From Saccoglossus kowalevskii (Eukaryota > Hemichordata > Enteropneusta > Harrimaniidae), in assembly GCF_000003605.2 (NCBI RefSeq), contig NW_003158227.1, forward strand, positions 202,058-259,233: a stretch of 57,176 nucleotides of DNA. The letters are read 5' to 3'. The position numbers and the translations under genes are program-made. Positions within the stretch are counted from its first letter, which is position 1. Each line of letters opens with the position of its first letter. The notes under the pieces are model-generated. The model did no database searches. It saw only the letters and a program-made list of their open reading frames with translations, and was not told the origin of the DNA. Below, piece by piece: positions 12,701 to 22,700 of this stretch.

Positions 12701-15700
12701 TTAAGGAAAAGGTCACTGCATTTTCTGACCATGGTTCAGAATATCTGTGTGGTCATACTGCCCTCTCCACATCATCTATCCTTCTCATTGACAATATGGA
12801 ATGCAGTGAACACTTGATCAGGGTCAACTGGCATACTAATTGATTGCCCACAGAATATATCGACTCAGACTTCAGCTCTACCATGCTCTGAGTTTTTCTT
12901 TTATTTTCAAGTGTTTTCACAATGCAAACTAATCTTGTTACCATTTATATTGCCACAAAAAAGGAATTATTGTGTTTAAAACATTGACATTGAAAACTGA
13001 GCGTAGATCAATCATGTATTTTCCACAATGGTGAGAGTAACCAACACTTTCTTGTTAAGCTAAGAATTCAAAAGACCACAGTCTTAGCACTTCAGCTGTC
13101 TGGGAATATCAGGCTTCAATTATATTGATCGCTTTTTATTCCTACCTTTCTTGTGTGCTTACAAAATACAGGAAACCCTTGTCGAGACTGCACAGCACAA
13201 TACAGCCTTGTCTAGACAGATATCATTTGGCCTCAAATTCAATATATCAAGGCAACAACTTTGGGCCACGGTTACTGGTAACTGTACTGTTATATACAAT
13301 GCTTTGTCTGACCACATCCGCCCACTCACACTGCAGGACACCCATCTCTGTGTGAAGTTCAGTTCTATTTGTTCATGTTTGAATTGAGAGAATGAATGTT
13401 TACTTGTACGAAAAAAAATCCCAATAGCGGTGAGTCTGAGTTGTTTCCAAAAATCCTACCAATGAGGAAGCAGATGAGTATCACTCATCTTTACTCTTTT
13501 GAGTTGACTACATAATTCAGGTGCGAGTAGAAAACAATCGTCTTGCCCTCCAGAAAGAAGACAAGCTAGGAAGGATGCAAGTTCAGATATTGATAATAAA
13601 GTCTGTTTACAACAGATCAGAGTTTTGTATATAAAGTTTGTTTACGGCAAGTCAGAGTTTTGTATATTTGACCACAGTGACTGTGATTTGACAGACCAGA
13701 TCAATCAATGCATAATTGGTACCACCATCAGCCATCTTGAATTTGACAATGAATCAAATTTTGTGCAATTTCCCATAAAAAATGCATTAGGATGTGTGGT
13801 AAACTTGTGTGCACTTATAAGTGATGATGAATTAAGGCAAGTTTGAATTTGGTCTAGGAAGTTTAATGAAGAGTGAACTATGCCTTTGATGTTATTTCTA
13901 TTATAACTTCTGCAGCAGATAGTACTTAATGGGATTACCAGAAGTGAATATTACTGGTTTTGCATTTGTTAAAACCAAGCCTAAATAACAGAAGGAAGTC
14001 AAAAAATGGCAGTGAAAGTTTATAACAATTCTGTCATATGACTCTTTTCAAAAGACCCGCAAAAGGATTGATAAAAACATGTGTTTATCGATGACATTTG
14101 AATTTAATTTGGTAACTCAGAAAAAATCTGATTGCCAGCTTATTAGGTCATAAAATTTTTGCAGTAGCGACAAGACTTCCATTTTGCTGCCTGGCAACTT
14201 TCATAAATATCTGTGGATGTGTTTTACAAACATTAAATTTATCTGCTTGTGCACATTTTGTGTGGAAAACAACAATAAATTGATATACTCAGTCACTGAA
14301 ATTTGATCATCATAGAAATAATGATACTACACATAACAAATCACCTTCCAGCAAATATTTTTTTCACTTGATCATTTTCCACCAATAGCAAAGAAGTTAA
14401 ATAGTTTATTCAAACGTAACCGCCCACCCCTCCATCCTTGACTGCACACAACTCAATTGCTTCAGATTCAGAATTCAAGTCATGTCATGGACAGGGTTGT
14501 GATATTCACAAATAAACACCTATGTATTCAAAGGCCACATCAATTGACTGAAATGACACACAATACAACACAAACATGATCTCCAATTGCACCTTATATT
14601 AGTTAGGTCAGTTTTATAGCAATCAATAAAAGAATGTCCACATTCAAAACAAATTCGATCCAAATAACAAATTCACTGTAACAACATTATAAACTTTTAC
14701 ACAACTGTGACAAGTGAGAACAGTGGTATGAATGGTTGAAATAGAAACATTACGCGGATATAGGGGGTGCTTTTAAGCTTTCTGTGACCCAAGAAACCAT
14801 ACCAGACAAGACCATTCAACAGATTCACCCACTGTTTAATCAAGCAAACAAATCAAGTTTGTGAGAAAAGTTGTTCAACCGAGAACGTTTTTATATAAAG
14901 GGGTGAAAAAAATAATGCAGCAGTGCTTCTGGAATGTTCATAGCAGTGCAGCACAGTGGAACTACAGAGCATGACCACTATTTTATTATTCTTAAATATT
15001 AAAGTGAACAATAATGTCTTGTTATACCATGGACATGGTTATACTAAGACATTTTTTCATATGTTAATTAACCAGCCAGTGTTTGAGACGAGTTGGAAAT
15101 CTGGCAATCCCATTGTAATACTGTGTATCAATTAAATAATTAATTTGGTAAAATTGCTCTCTCAATTTCAATTCATTATTTGGATTTTCCAATACACACA
15201 CAAAAAAAACTTTATTTTTAGTCAATGGGTAATATGTCCAACCTCACATGCCCAGAAGTCAGAGCTTTTTAATGTAATATAGATTTGTTAAGAGATCAAC
15301 TATCATATTAGCCTTTGAAATAAGATCACTAACCTAGTTAAGCTCATAGTTTGCTTACTGGGATACTCATTCTCTACTGCTATATAAGCATCCTATTTGT
15401 ATGAACTTTTCATTTCATTTCAATACAATAACCTTACAAAAAACTTGTTACAAATTTGTTAAAATGTTACAATTCCAAAATCCAGTATAGCACAGCAAAA
15501 TATTTGTGCAATTCAGTCAATGGCTCTTGTACCTTATGTAATTGTAACTACTTCACAAGTTTTATAGTAGGATTATTAAATGTCAATATTCATTAAATAT
15601 TAATTCATTATGTGTTCACACTAGAAAAGGTTGTACCACTTGGTGTCTGTTGCTCTAATATCACAATCCTGTATTCACACCAGCAGTTTTACAGGGAAGG

Positions 15701-17884
15701 TAAATAAGGTGGCCATTGGATAATACACACCGACTCTGACCTGCAGATATGCAATGGTTTGCATGTTTCAGATAACCATATATTTTAGTCTTTTGTGTAT
15801 TTAAAATTGACAATCAGTTTAACAGTGTAATCTTTTACTGTGGAATACTTTATTTTCGCTGGAATTAATTTTCGCTGAAAAGGCTTTTTGGGCGTTTTGT
15901 ATGGAACTTATTTTCACTGATTTTTGATGAATTTAATGTGAAATATAGGAAAAAAAGTATATTCCCTGGATTTTATTTTCACAGAATCATCCATTCAGCG
16001 AAAATAGCGAAAATAAATTCCAAGCGAAAATAAAGTATTCTACAGTATTTTGAAATACATGTTAAATGAACATAAAGTTCACCATAGACTCAAATGAAGT
16101 TTAGGACTCCAATTCACTAATAAATCTCATCATGCAGTGTTTTACTTCTAAATTATGAATTATGTGTATTGTATGCAAAATGAAAAGGAATGTTTCTTAG
16201 ATTTCCAAATTTCAAAGAGGAATTTTTATGAAAGGCTTTGATAAACCACTGTACAAATGCTCTAATGGGTCGCAGTTGCAAATTGAAAAGAAAAACAGTG
16301 TACATGGAAAGGTAGAAGAATGACACACAAATTTGTTGGTGAACCCCATGAGAAGAACAAGTAGCATTCAATCAGAAAAGAGAATGGAGAAAAAGAGTGA
16401 CTCATTCAATTCAAAACTGAATGCACAGAGAACATGGCAATAATTTTAGTCACCATTTTACTTAGTAACCCCTTCTGAAAGCCTCCGCAGATTGCCGAAA
16501 TAAATGAGAACAAATGGAAACATCAGGCAATGTGTTAATTAATCTAATTAAATTTGTTATATTAAGTGATCAAAACACCACAGTGATGATTGAAGTGATG
16601 CCTAGTGTGTTGTATCAAAAGGTTTGACACCCCCCCCCCCCCACATCTGTAACAGTATATGGGAGGATGCCAGACAACAATTTCTTTTTTTTGATCTTTG
16701 TGATAGTTGATTACAACTCTCAGAATTCCACCACTAGGGAAGTCAAAATGTGAAGATAAACTGTCACAGGATATATACAACTTAAATGTACTATATACAA
16801 CACTTTGGGGCTCAAGTTTTATTCTGGAACTGAAAAAATCCAAACTATGGATCTATATTTTTTTTTATTAATTACATGTAGATTACAACAAACAAAAAGA
16901 TAAATATTATAGAAAAAAAACACATTTATGTTGGGTAAAGTCTACAAGAAAGAATATCTATTGTACAAGGTAGTGGGGGGGGGCAAGGTGCCCTTACTCC
17001 TTGCACTATACTTCACTGGGTACAGTAGCACTGGTGGCTGTGCACATATCCCATACCGTAAAACCCCCATTTGTGCAACTGTTTAATAAGAATAACTTTA
17101 ATGAGGCTAAATTTTTGTTATATGGAACAAATTGGATTCTAAATAAAATTATAACACAAAAAGAGTAACTTCTATGCGGTTGTTTAATATTAGTGATTTT
17201 AATTGGGCTTAAATTGTTTGTTTTGGCGACTTTGGTGCAGAAATTGCTAAATTATCAAAAAGTAAATTGAGGGGTTGGAAACGCCGAAAATTGGTTTTTG
17301 GAGCGATACCCTAGTAAAATGAGCGACTTTGTTGACTTTGACACTGAACACATGTTTAAATGCGAGATGGCACGCAGTAAGCACAAAGTTGTATATTCAC
17401 ATCAGCCCCAGTCGCACTGAACTACACTGAATTTAAATTGCAGCGAGGACCTTGAAGCAAGAAGTCATCGCTCAGTCCGCGCATACTGGCGATATGAAAA
17501 GTAACTCCCAATAATCCCAATAAAAGTAACAGGGCAATCGTACGAAATTGTAGAAATCGTTTGAACGTTTGATTTATACTGGGTTGACAAACGGACGTGC
17601 AGTCCTATCAATAGGCAGAGCGATCGGTGGACGGACAGAGATGGTCCATTGGGACTATTATGTCAACTGAACAAAATTCTCGAACAAATATGAATCAGAA
17701 ATTAATATAAAAAAACAGAATGACAAATATATAAACGTTATTCGGTTTGTCAACACATGCATAAACTTTTATGAAATTGTGATTTAAGTTGATAACTCAC
17801 CGCTCCGTACGTGAACTCCAAGTAAATCGTAACGAGTATCGTACATATCAGGACATGGCGTTCTATTACTTCCCTGAACTTCAT
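1..17884 (-). CDS. COL4A1-like: Type IV collagen alpha-1-like chain, spliced gene, 5' part
   Basis: Nine exons are recognisable, at 17801-17884, 5810-5863, 5404-5493, 3932-3976, 3701-3808, 2624-2701, 1488-1565, 1297-1359 and 794-871. They give 226 residues: a 28-residue signal-peptide exon, an 18-residue four-cysteine 7S block, then 180 residues of Gly-X-Y. All introns are phase 0 with GT/AG ends. The block lengths 28, 30, 15 and 36 residues equal those I recall for human COL4A1 up to its PGCNGTK motif, and the later FQGP interruption is also of alpha-1/alpha-5 type. The gene continues left of the window, so the rest of the triple helix and the NC1 domain are missing. It is divergent from the alpha-2-like gene at 19732. 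Alpha-1 type is inferred; type IV collagen itself is secure. Confidence 0.93.
477..655. repeat. 56-bp tandem repeat, about 3.2 copies
   Basis: Units begin TATGTCCCCTGG near 477, 532 and 588, with a decayed fourth start near 643. Each contains TTTGAA(T/A)GTACACA(T/A)GGATT. Copies differ by several substitutions, so the array is not very recent. It is intronic. Confidence 0.85.
794..871 (-). CDS. Alpha-1-like exon 9: Gly-X-Y with FQGP interruption
   Basis: The exon codes 26 residues, [12 protein letters not shown] then [14 protein letters not shown], with acceptor TTTTCACCAG and donor GTAAGTTG. The register break [10 protein letters not shown] matches GQMGLSFQGP in human alpha-1 and GNMGLNFQGP in alpha-5. 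It is the best single marker that this is the odd-numbered (alpha-1) chain type. This is the last exon visible before the left edge. Confidence 0.93.
1297..1359 (-). CDS. Alpha-1-like exon 8: Gly-X-Y
   Basis: The exon codes seven triplets, from [12 protein letters not shown] to GDKGDDGMK, 63 nt between TTTTTAG and GTAAGT. It is unusually rich in Asn and charged residues and poor in Pro. It is separated from exon 7 by only 128 bp. Confidence 0.92.
1488..1565 (-). CDS. Alpha-1-like exon 7: Gly-X-Y with interruption
   Basis: The exon codes 26 residues, opening [15 protein letters not shown] and closing GLPGFNGIP, with donor GTAAGTT. The TAPMQK segment breaks the Gly-X-Y register at the place where human COL4A1 has its first sizeable interruption (GDPGEILGHVPG...LLKGERG). 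The neighbouring KGEPG and KGIKGEPG motifs are typical of the flanks of such breaks. Confidence 0.93.
2624..2701 (-). CDS. Alpha-1-like exon 6: Gly-X-Y with a short interruption
   Basis: The exon codes 26 residues, starting [12 protein letters not shown] and ending GPPGYPGLK; the donor is GTATGTCC. The Gly register slips at GSP-GG-GTP, where one residue is missing compared with the unbroken 27-residue human block. This creates a one-residue-short kink in the helix. Such short interruptions are normal in type IV collagens and give the network flexibility. Confidence 0.93.
3701..3808 (-). CDS. Alpha-1-like exon 5: Gly-X-Y ending in the conserved CNGS site
   Basis: The exon codes 36 residues, twelve triplets from [10 protein letters not shown] to [12 protein letters not shown], with acceptor CTCTTCAG and donor GTAAGTAACC. 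PGCNGT/S-K is a hallmark of the 7S region. Its Cys lies inside the helix, and Asn (residue 124 of the chain as assembled here) is the conserved N-glycosylation site, with Ser in place of the more usual Thr. The length is the same 36 residues as in human COL4A1. Confidence 0.95.
3932..3976 (-). CDS. Alpha-1-like exon 4: Gly-X-Y
   Basis: A 45-nt exon codes five triplets, [15 protein letters not shown], between ATGTAAATAG and GTAAGCTC. The homologous human COL4A1 stretch GDTGEPGLPGTKGTR is also 15 residues. The Lys in the Y position of GPK is a possible hydroxylysine site. Confidence 0.94.
5404..5493 (-). CDS. Alpha-1-like exon 3: Gly-X-Y, 7S triple helix
   Basis: The exon codes 30 residues, ten unbroken Gly-X-Y triplets from [10 protein letters not shown] to [12 protein letters not shown]. 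The acceptor is CACTTCAG and the donor GTGAGTGGT. Human COL4A1 has a 30-residue block here with the same [12 protein letters not shown] core, which supports the alpha-1 assignment. Pro is common in X and Y, so prolyl hydroxylation is expected. Confidence 0.95.
5810..5863 (-). CDS. Alpha-1-like exon 2: 7S cysteine cluster
   Basis: The exon codes 18 residues, [18 protein letters not shown], between a TTGACAG acceptor and a GTAAGATTG donor. Four cysteines spaced C-x2-C-x3-C-x-C, just before the first Gly-X-Y triplets, mark the 7S domain. Four collagen IV trimers are disulfide- and lysine-crosslinked there. Human alpha-1 uses C-x4-C-x2-C-x-C and alpha-5 uses C-x2-C-x5-C-x-C, so the spacing here is intermediate. 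The Asn-Ala-Thr directly after the last Cys is an N-glycosylation sequon that I do not recall at this position in vertebrate chains. Confidence 0.9.
6427..6443 (+). promoter_or_regulatory. Candidate DR5 nuclear-receptor site
   Basis: TGGTCA-cacaa-AGGTCA is two direct GGTCA half-sites spaced by 5 bases, the retinoic-acid-receptor type arrangement. More GGTCA/TGACC half-sites lie within 100 bp on both sides. It sits in intron 1 of the alpha-1-like gene. Only the motif is visible; function is inferred. Confidence 0.3.
7289..7320. repeat. Short dispersed repeat fragment (TTTGCTCTATTARTAG family)
   Basis: TTTGCTCTATTAGTAG followed by a CATGTGCA stretch recurs at about 38878 and 40202, where it continues into GCACTTACATAAAT. 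This is probably the tip of an old non-autonomous transposon. Confidence 0.4.
10108..10121. promoter_or_regulatory. RFX X-box palindrome
   Basis: GTTACCATAGTAAC is a full match to the palindromic X-box consensus GTNRCC-AT-RGYAAC bound by RFX factors. The symmetry extends one base each side (GGTT...AACC). A CRE/AP-1-like TGACATCA follows at about 10139. It lies inside intron 1 of the alpha-1-like gene. Binding is inferred from the motif only. Confidence 0.4.
10195..10231. repeat. (GGGAA)n microsatellite
   Basis: About seven units of a purine-only pentamer, ending in GGGAAAGGAATG. Confidence 0.9.
10343..10539. mobile_element. MITE-like foldback, TACTGTAAAA ends
   Basis: The left end TACTGTAAAATGATTAATTT and the right end (reverse complement TACCGTAAAAAGGTTAATTA) pair. 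The arms continue through CACTGGGTTTAAATTTTGCT and its complement. No ORF is inside. It is related in style to the 15836 family but has different arms. Confidence 0.65.
15836..16047. mobile_element. MITE-like foldback, family A copy 1
   Basis: A 212-bp near-palindrome. It starts TACTGTGGAATACTTTATTT, continues with TTCGCTGGAATTAATTTTCG, and ends with GAAAATAAAGTATTCTACAGTA. Further copies lie at 20693, 25240, 47831 and, as a half copy, 30624. It has no coding capacity. Confidence 0.8.
17801..17884 (-). CDS. Alpha-1-like exon 1: start codon and signal peptide
   Basis: On the minus strand an ATG at 17884-17882 opens 28 codons that end at a GTGAGTTATC donor. The peptide starts [10 protein letters not shown], has a hydrophobic core [14 protein letters not shown] and ends TYGA, a normal signal-peptide layout with small residues at the cleavage point. 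The frame closes in phase 0, as the next exon ([11 protein letters not shown]) requires. The human COL4A1 signal exon also codes 28 residues, as I recall it. The upstream 5' UTR is not delimited; I chose this ATG because it gives the signal peptide and runs open to the donor. Confidence 0.88.
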
Positions 17885-19731
17885 TCTAATGAAATATTAC
17901 TGCAACAGCAGCAAGTAGAAAATGTCTTCTGTAAGTAAATATCTACAGTTTCCTCATAACCTGAAGCACTACACCAGAAAATATATCTCAAACTACCACA
18001 AGAGTCTTTCAGCTTTCCACCATTTTGCAGTGACCAAGGATCGGAGCAGTTCTACATCCAAGACCGATTCACAGGAAGTTCGCGGGACACTCGCGTACTA
18101 CTTTTTGAAGACCGGCAAATCTAAACTTCACATAAAGTAGCAAAGTTTAACAAGAGTTGATACACCATCGATAGCAGGTCTCCACTGAAATAATCTGTTC
18201 GTTTAGTTAAAGCAGTAACGCGACACACGGAAATGAGAAAGACAGCCCAGTGTGTGGTTATGCAGATGGCAACGGACTATTTTCTAATGGCGTATGGTTA
18301 TAAGAAGGTAGTAATTGAAGTCAACTTAGTGGCCAGCTGGATTGGTATTTGCGTTTGATTACTCGTAAAGCACCGGTATCTTTATAGACGGGGTTTAGAG
18401 AGGAAATATGAGCTTAATTCGGTCAACATAGGGTTGGGAGAAATGACAAAGACAATCTGCGTTTTCTATAGCCCAATATCCTGACAAAACCAGACGAGTA
18501 CCTCGTTTGTCTAGAGAAGTTCCCTTACAGAACAATGTTCATCATTATAATAGTTTTTAAAAAGAATTCCCAATATTTAAAAAAATTTAAATTGGCCATA
18601 TGCCATCATCTCGTGGCTCGTCCATAATTATGAATATGCGTTAAGATTAATATTTATAGAATTTCCATAAGTGACACTTCAAACTATTCAAAGTCAAAAA
18701 AAAAAAAAAAAAAAAAGACAATCCATTACTTCATGAATTGTGCGCTTACAGATTATCGTCTTAGAATCTAAAAGTCAACTAACTCTTGAAAAAGATGTTC
18801 AGTATTTATGGGAGAAGACGCAAACATCCACAATACAATATATGTATAATATATTAAAAAGGGTTAATGTGATAAATCTTTAGTAGTATGCTTCCAACCC
18901 CACTATGTATTTATTTCCACGTACACCCACATCTTTTAATACGTATCTATCTCAATGACGTGATAACATACTACATTCAAATGAATTAAAAACATCACTC
19001 AGAATTATTGAAAAGATGGACATCCTTGGGACATCCGTTATTTGCATAACAAATCCCATTCATTATTTTTCCGATGTCTGCCTCGCGTACACAAATTGCA
19101 TAATATCTAACCATATGCATATCCCCCACCGAACTGCCAATGAATTTCATATAAGTTATTTTTTATATATATATTGTCACTAGTCGGATGATACGCGTTG
19201 GTCATCTGGTGTGTAAAATATGTAAGCCTATCCATCGAACAAACAAACAATAAGTATAGTCTCAGCAAGGTGTCAATAGCCGATTTGGTCGCCTTGGGAG
19301 CTTCCGTTGGCATACGTCTGGTGTCTGATCACAATACCCAATTCTCCCAACATAATTTCTCAAAGTTTGACTCCTCCTCCAAGATTGAACCCTGCGGAAG
19401 CCGTGATTGCTTTACTCCAATGTCCCTCGTTCCAACTTATGGGCCTATGAACACCTTGGCGAAATTTCTTTAATTTACAAAGCTGGAAATTTTTGTGGCT
19501 TGGACTTGGGACGAGAAGATATTGACACGGATATTTCAAAGGAAAGCTGGAAGACAGTATACTGACTGGGTTGGATATTTGCAGAGCGGACAACACTTGG
19601 CCGAAATCCGAGTTCCACCGTGCAGGCAGGCTAACGTCCTGCATACGCTGTAAATACTGTTGATGTAGCCGGTGATGTTTTCAGGTGTTCGATTTTGGAC
19701 TTCTGGGCTCGTTAACAATCAGTCGAAAGCC
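17885..19731. promoter_or_regulatory. Shared bidirectional promoter and 5' UTR region
   Basis: The 1.85 kb between the two divergent start codons must hold both transcription starts. CpG is denser near 17900-18100 and 19270-19700 than in the introns, consistent with exon/UTR and promoter sequence. Visible candidates are a POU octamer ATTTGCAT at 19040-19047, a minus-strand CTATAAAGAT at 18387-18378 and an A(20+) run near 18695. No clear TATA element was seen just upstream of the plus start. Head-to-head COL4 genes in vertebrates share a short promoter. This one is longer, so the starts may be well apart. Open frames across 19198-19718 are ignored as UTR/promoter noise. Confidence 0.7.
19040..19047 (+). 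promoter_or_regulatory. POU octamer motif
   Basis: ATTTGCAT (ATGCAAAT on the other strand) inside CCGTTATTTGCATAACAAAT, in the intergenic region about 690 bp from the plus start codon. Motif match only. Confidence 0.35.
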
Positions 19732-19742
19732 ATGTCTATCTG
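19732..19742 (+). CDS. Alpha-2-like exon 1 (coding part): start codon
   Basis: ATG TCT ATC TG is followed by the donor GTAAGTTG. Spliced to the exon at 19858 it gives [20 protein letters not shown], a compact signal peptide. This is the only phase-2 junction seen. If the 115-bp intron were retained, translation would stop at once (TGG TAA), so splicing is needed for any product. The 5' UTR extends upstream by an unknown length. Confidence 0.82.
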
Positions 19743-22700
19743 GTAAGTTGTCAAAGTGAACAGAAGGAAAGTCACGTCGCCGAAAAGGTCGGACTCACTG
19801 TATTAGAAAAGTTTGTGTGCATCATTCATTTGATAGATGTCCCGTTTATTTTTGCAGGTTGGTCCTGTTGACAATTTCTGTGTTTGCAACCGATTCGACG
19901 AGAGCTGTAAGTACACTTATGAGGTTATTTTCCTTAATAGTTGGACTTATTACCAATTTGTGTTACAAAATAAATGCTATCGGCTGGAGAGGGGTATTCC
20001 AAGTTCCAAGATGGCGTCAATCTAAATAAAAGTTAGAAACCCGGGCCTTCAAAATTATTAGTAAAGTTACTGTATATGCAACGCATTGGAGAAAAAATGT
20101 ACCATTCGCCTCTTTAATCTCCTAACTGTAAAACAGTTAATAAGTTGCATTCTGCAAAATAAAATCAATTAATAAAATCAAGATGAATCCAACTAACTGT
20201 TGAGAACGATCTGTAGCGCCACGTAACTTACTACCAGATGAATTTGGCTTGTAGTAAAGTTGTGGAAAAAATGTCCAACTAATTTGACTGAACATTTTTA
20301 TTTCAATAATCATACTTGAAACTACCATGATATTATCAATAAAGTCAATTAGTTTGTGACCAAATGAAAAAAAAACAAGTATAAAATGACGAAGCTTGCG
20401 CGTGTTACCATAAAACTTTATTAGCTGCGCTCTTATTTGAGTTTCCTATGAGCTAAATGGTACTGCATGGGTATATTACATCTGTTTGTAATCAAGTTGT
20501 GAGTTTGTTTGACATTTCATGTTTATGCTTTTGAATTTTATCACAAGTTTGAATTTGTTGTTATTACTTTTATGTCTGAAAGTGCTGGGTTGGGTGTAAT
20601 ACATCTCAACATAAGCAATAAAATATTAACAATAATTAAATCAAAAAACATGCTAACAGAAAATAATTATATATATCTGAACTTGATTCTGGTACTGTAA
20701 AATACTTTATTTTCACTTGGAATTAATTTTCGCTATTTTTGCTGTCAGAAGGAATGATTCAGTGAAAATAAAATCAAGCGGATATTCTTTTTTTCCTATA
20801 TTTTACATTTAATTCATCAAAAATCAGTGAAAATAAAATCATACAAAACACCCAAAAAGTCTTTCCAGTGAAAATTAATTCCAGCTAAAATAAAGTATTT
20901 CACAGTATGCATTTCCTCTGTGTGATGTATATCTTTATCCTGTCTGTCTTATAAGAGAATAAGCTCTCATTGCACTGCAGTAACACAAGGATTGCTGTAA
21001 TTGGGGTTAAGTTGAGTAGACTGTGTATAGCCTTTTAAAAGGTAACGAAATACAAGGGAAGTTGTGTTTTGTGGGAAGAAGTATGCTTTGATTGCAATTA
21101 TATCTCCATTGATGAAGTGTGGAGGAAAGTTGCATGCAAGTGGCCATGACAGTTATCTGGTTACCTCAATTTTATGTAAATGTGTGGGTCAAGGTTGGAA
21201 TGTAGAGGTCACTTGCTGAGTTGACATATCACTTTCTATCTATCTATGTAGTTATGAATGAAGATCTCGGCATGTATTTGATCCATTAATTGAGTTGGCA
21301 TCAAAATATGAAGTTAATTAACCAGTTTCTTAATTAACCTTGTGATACAAATTCTGTCTTGTATATTTTTTTGTATAAAAATATCGCTCCAAATTGTTGA
21401 GTGTAATAAAATGACCCAATGATAGTTTATAAATCTGCAATCATATTTTCTTTTGATTATGTATTTATATATATATTTTTATCTATATTTATATGCTATA
21501 ATGATGGCTTAGTATGTTTTTATGGTTCTTTTTTTAACATTGATGGACCATAAAACTTATTTTGACACCAGACATGGTAGGCTATGGTTGTTCATTATTA
21601 TTGATCACATTCAAGCAATGACATTCAAGTAAATGAGTTAATTTTCTCTTGCTTTAATGAACTAGTTTATGCTTCAATGAATAACAGCTGAATTATTTGT
21701 GAGAACCCCATTGTAATCTTTTTAGTCCCCGTTCGGACGCAGTCTGAAAACGGGGACTTGTGTTTTGACCTCCGTGTGTGCGTGCGCCTGTGCGTGCGTC
21801 CGAACCTGTATCTTAGAAATGCCTGGACTAATCACAATCAAACTCCACACCTACATCATACATAATATTTTACATATGCACGTCAATTTGTTTCACGATC
21901 TGATTCAAGATGGCCGAATGGCGGCCATTTTTGTGCTAAAAAATCCTAAAAATCAACCATTTCTCGGCTGTTTACAGATGGATTTTGTTCAAACTTGGTA
22001 TATACATTAGACATTATTATTTTTCAGATAAGATTCAAAATGGCCGACTGGCGGCCATTTTGTATTAATGAATGTGGTTCTCGTGCCATATTCTGACTTG
22101 CTTTCACTGATTATGTTCAAATTTTAAATATTCATTATACATCATGTCATAGATAGACAGATATACTGGTTTGACGATCCTATTCAAAATGGGCTTCTAG
22201 ACCCATATCTCCGACTTGTTTTGACTGATAATATTTTCAAATTTTAAATATTCATTATACATCATGTCATAGATATATTAGTTTGACTATCCTATTCAAA
22301 ATGGCCGAATGATGGTCATTTTTGTGCTAAACAATCATCAAATATCAAGCATTTATGGGTGGATTTTGTTCAAACTTGGTACATACATTAGACATTACGG
22401 GTTCCTGATGCTCGTCATTTTATTTTTCAGATTGGATTCAAAATGCCTGACTGGCGGCCATTTTGTTTTAATGATTGGGCTTCTAGAGCCATATCTCTTA
22501 AATGCTTTGACTTATTATATTTAAATTTTATATATTCGTTATACGTTTTATATATATACATGTAATCAAAATGGCTGATTTTTGGACATGTACTTGTTTA
22601 ACGATCAGATACAACTGTCAATCATTTTAATGTTAAAAAATCATATTCCTGTCATGGTTATATTCCAGCTATATTACTATAAACAAAACTATATATCTTA

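Larger units (their letters stand above)
5864..17800. other. 11.9 kb first intron of the alpha-1-like gene
   Basis: This intron separates the signal exon from the 7S exon. It holds a GGTCA direct repeat near 6427, a RFX X-box palindrome at 10108, a GGGAA microsatellite at 10195, foldback repeats at 10343-10539 and 15836-16047, and C/G homopolymers near 16630 and 16975. Short open frames (for example 8794-8997 and 13151-13387) show no recognisable domain. The remainder is AT-rich sequence with no visible gene. Confidence 0.65.

Noticed and set aside
13151-13387. 78-codon ORF in a GC-richer block of alpha-1 intron 1
   Set aside because: Three frames on both strands are open here, no domain is recognised and no splice partner was found. 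It is probably chance in a GC-richer patch.
19817-19906. Longer signal peptide reading through intron 1 ([13 protein letters not shown]...)
   Set aside because: The frame opens with GTG, not ATG, and the real ATG at 19732 meets a stop immediately if the intron is kept. The spliced form gives a clean signal peptide.
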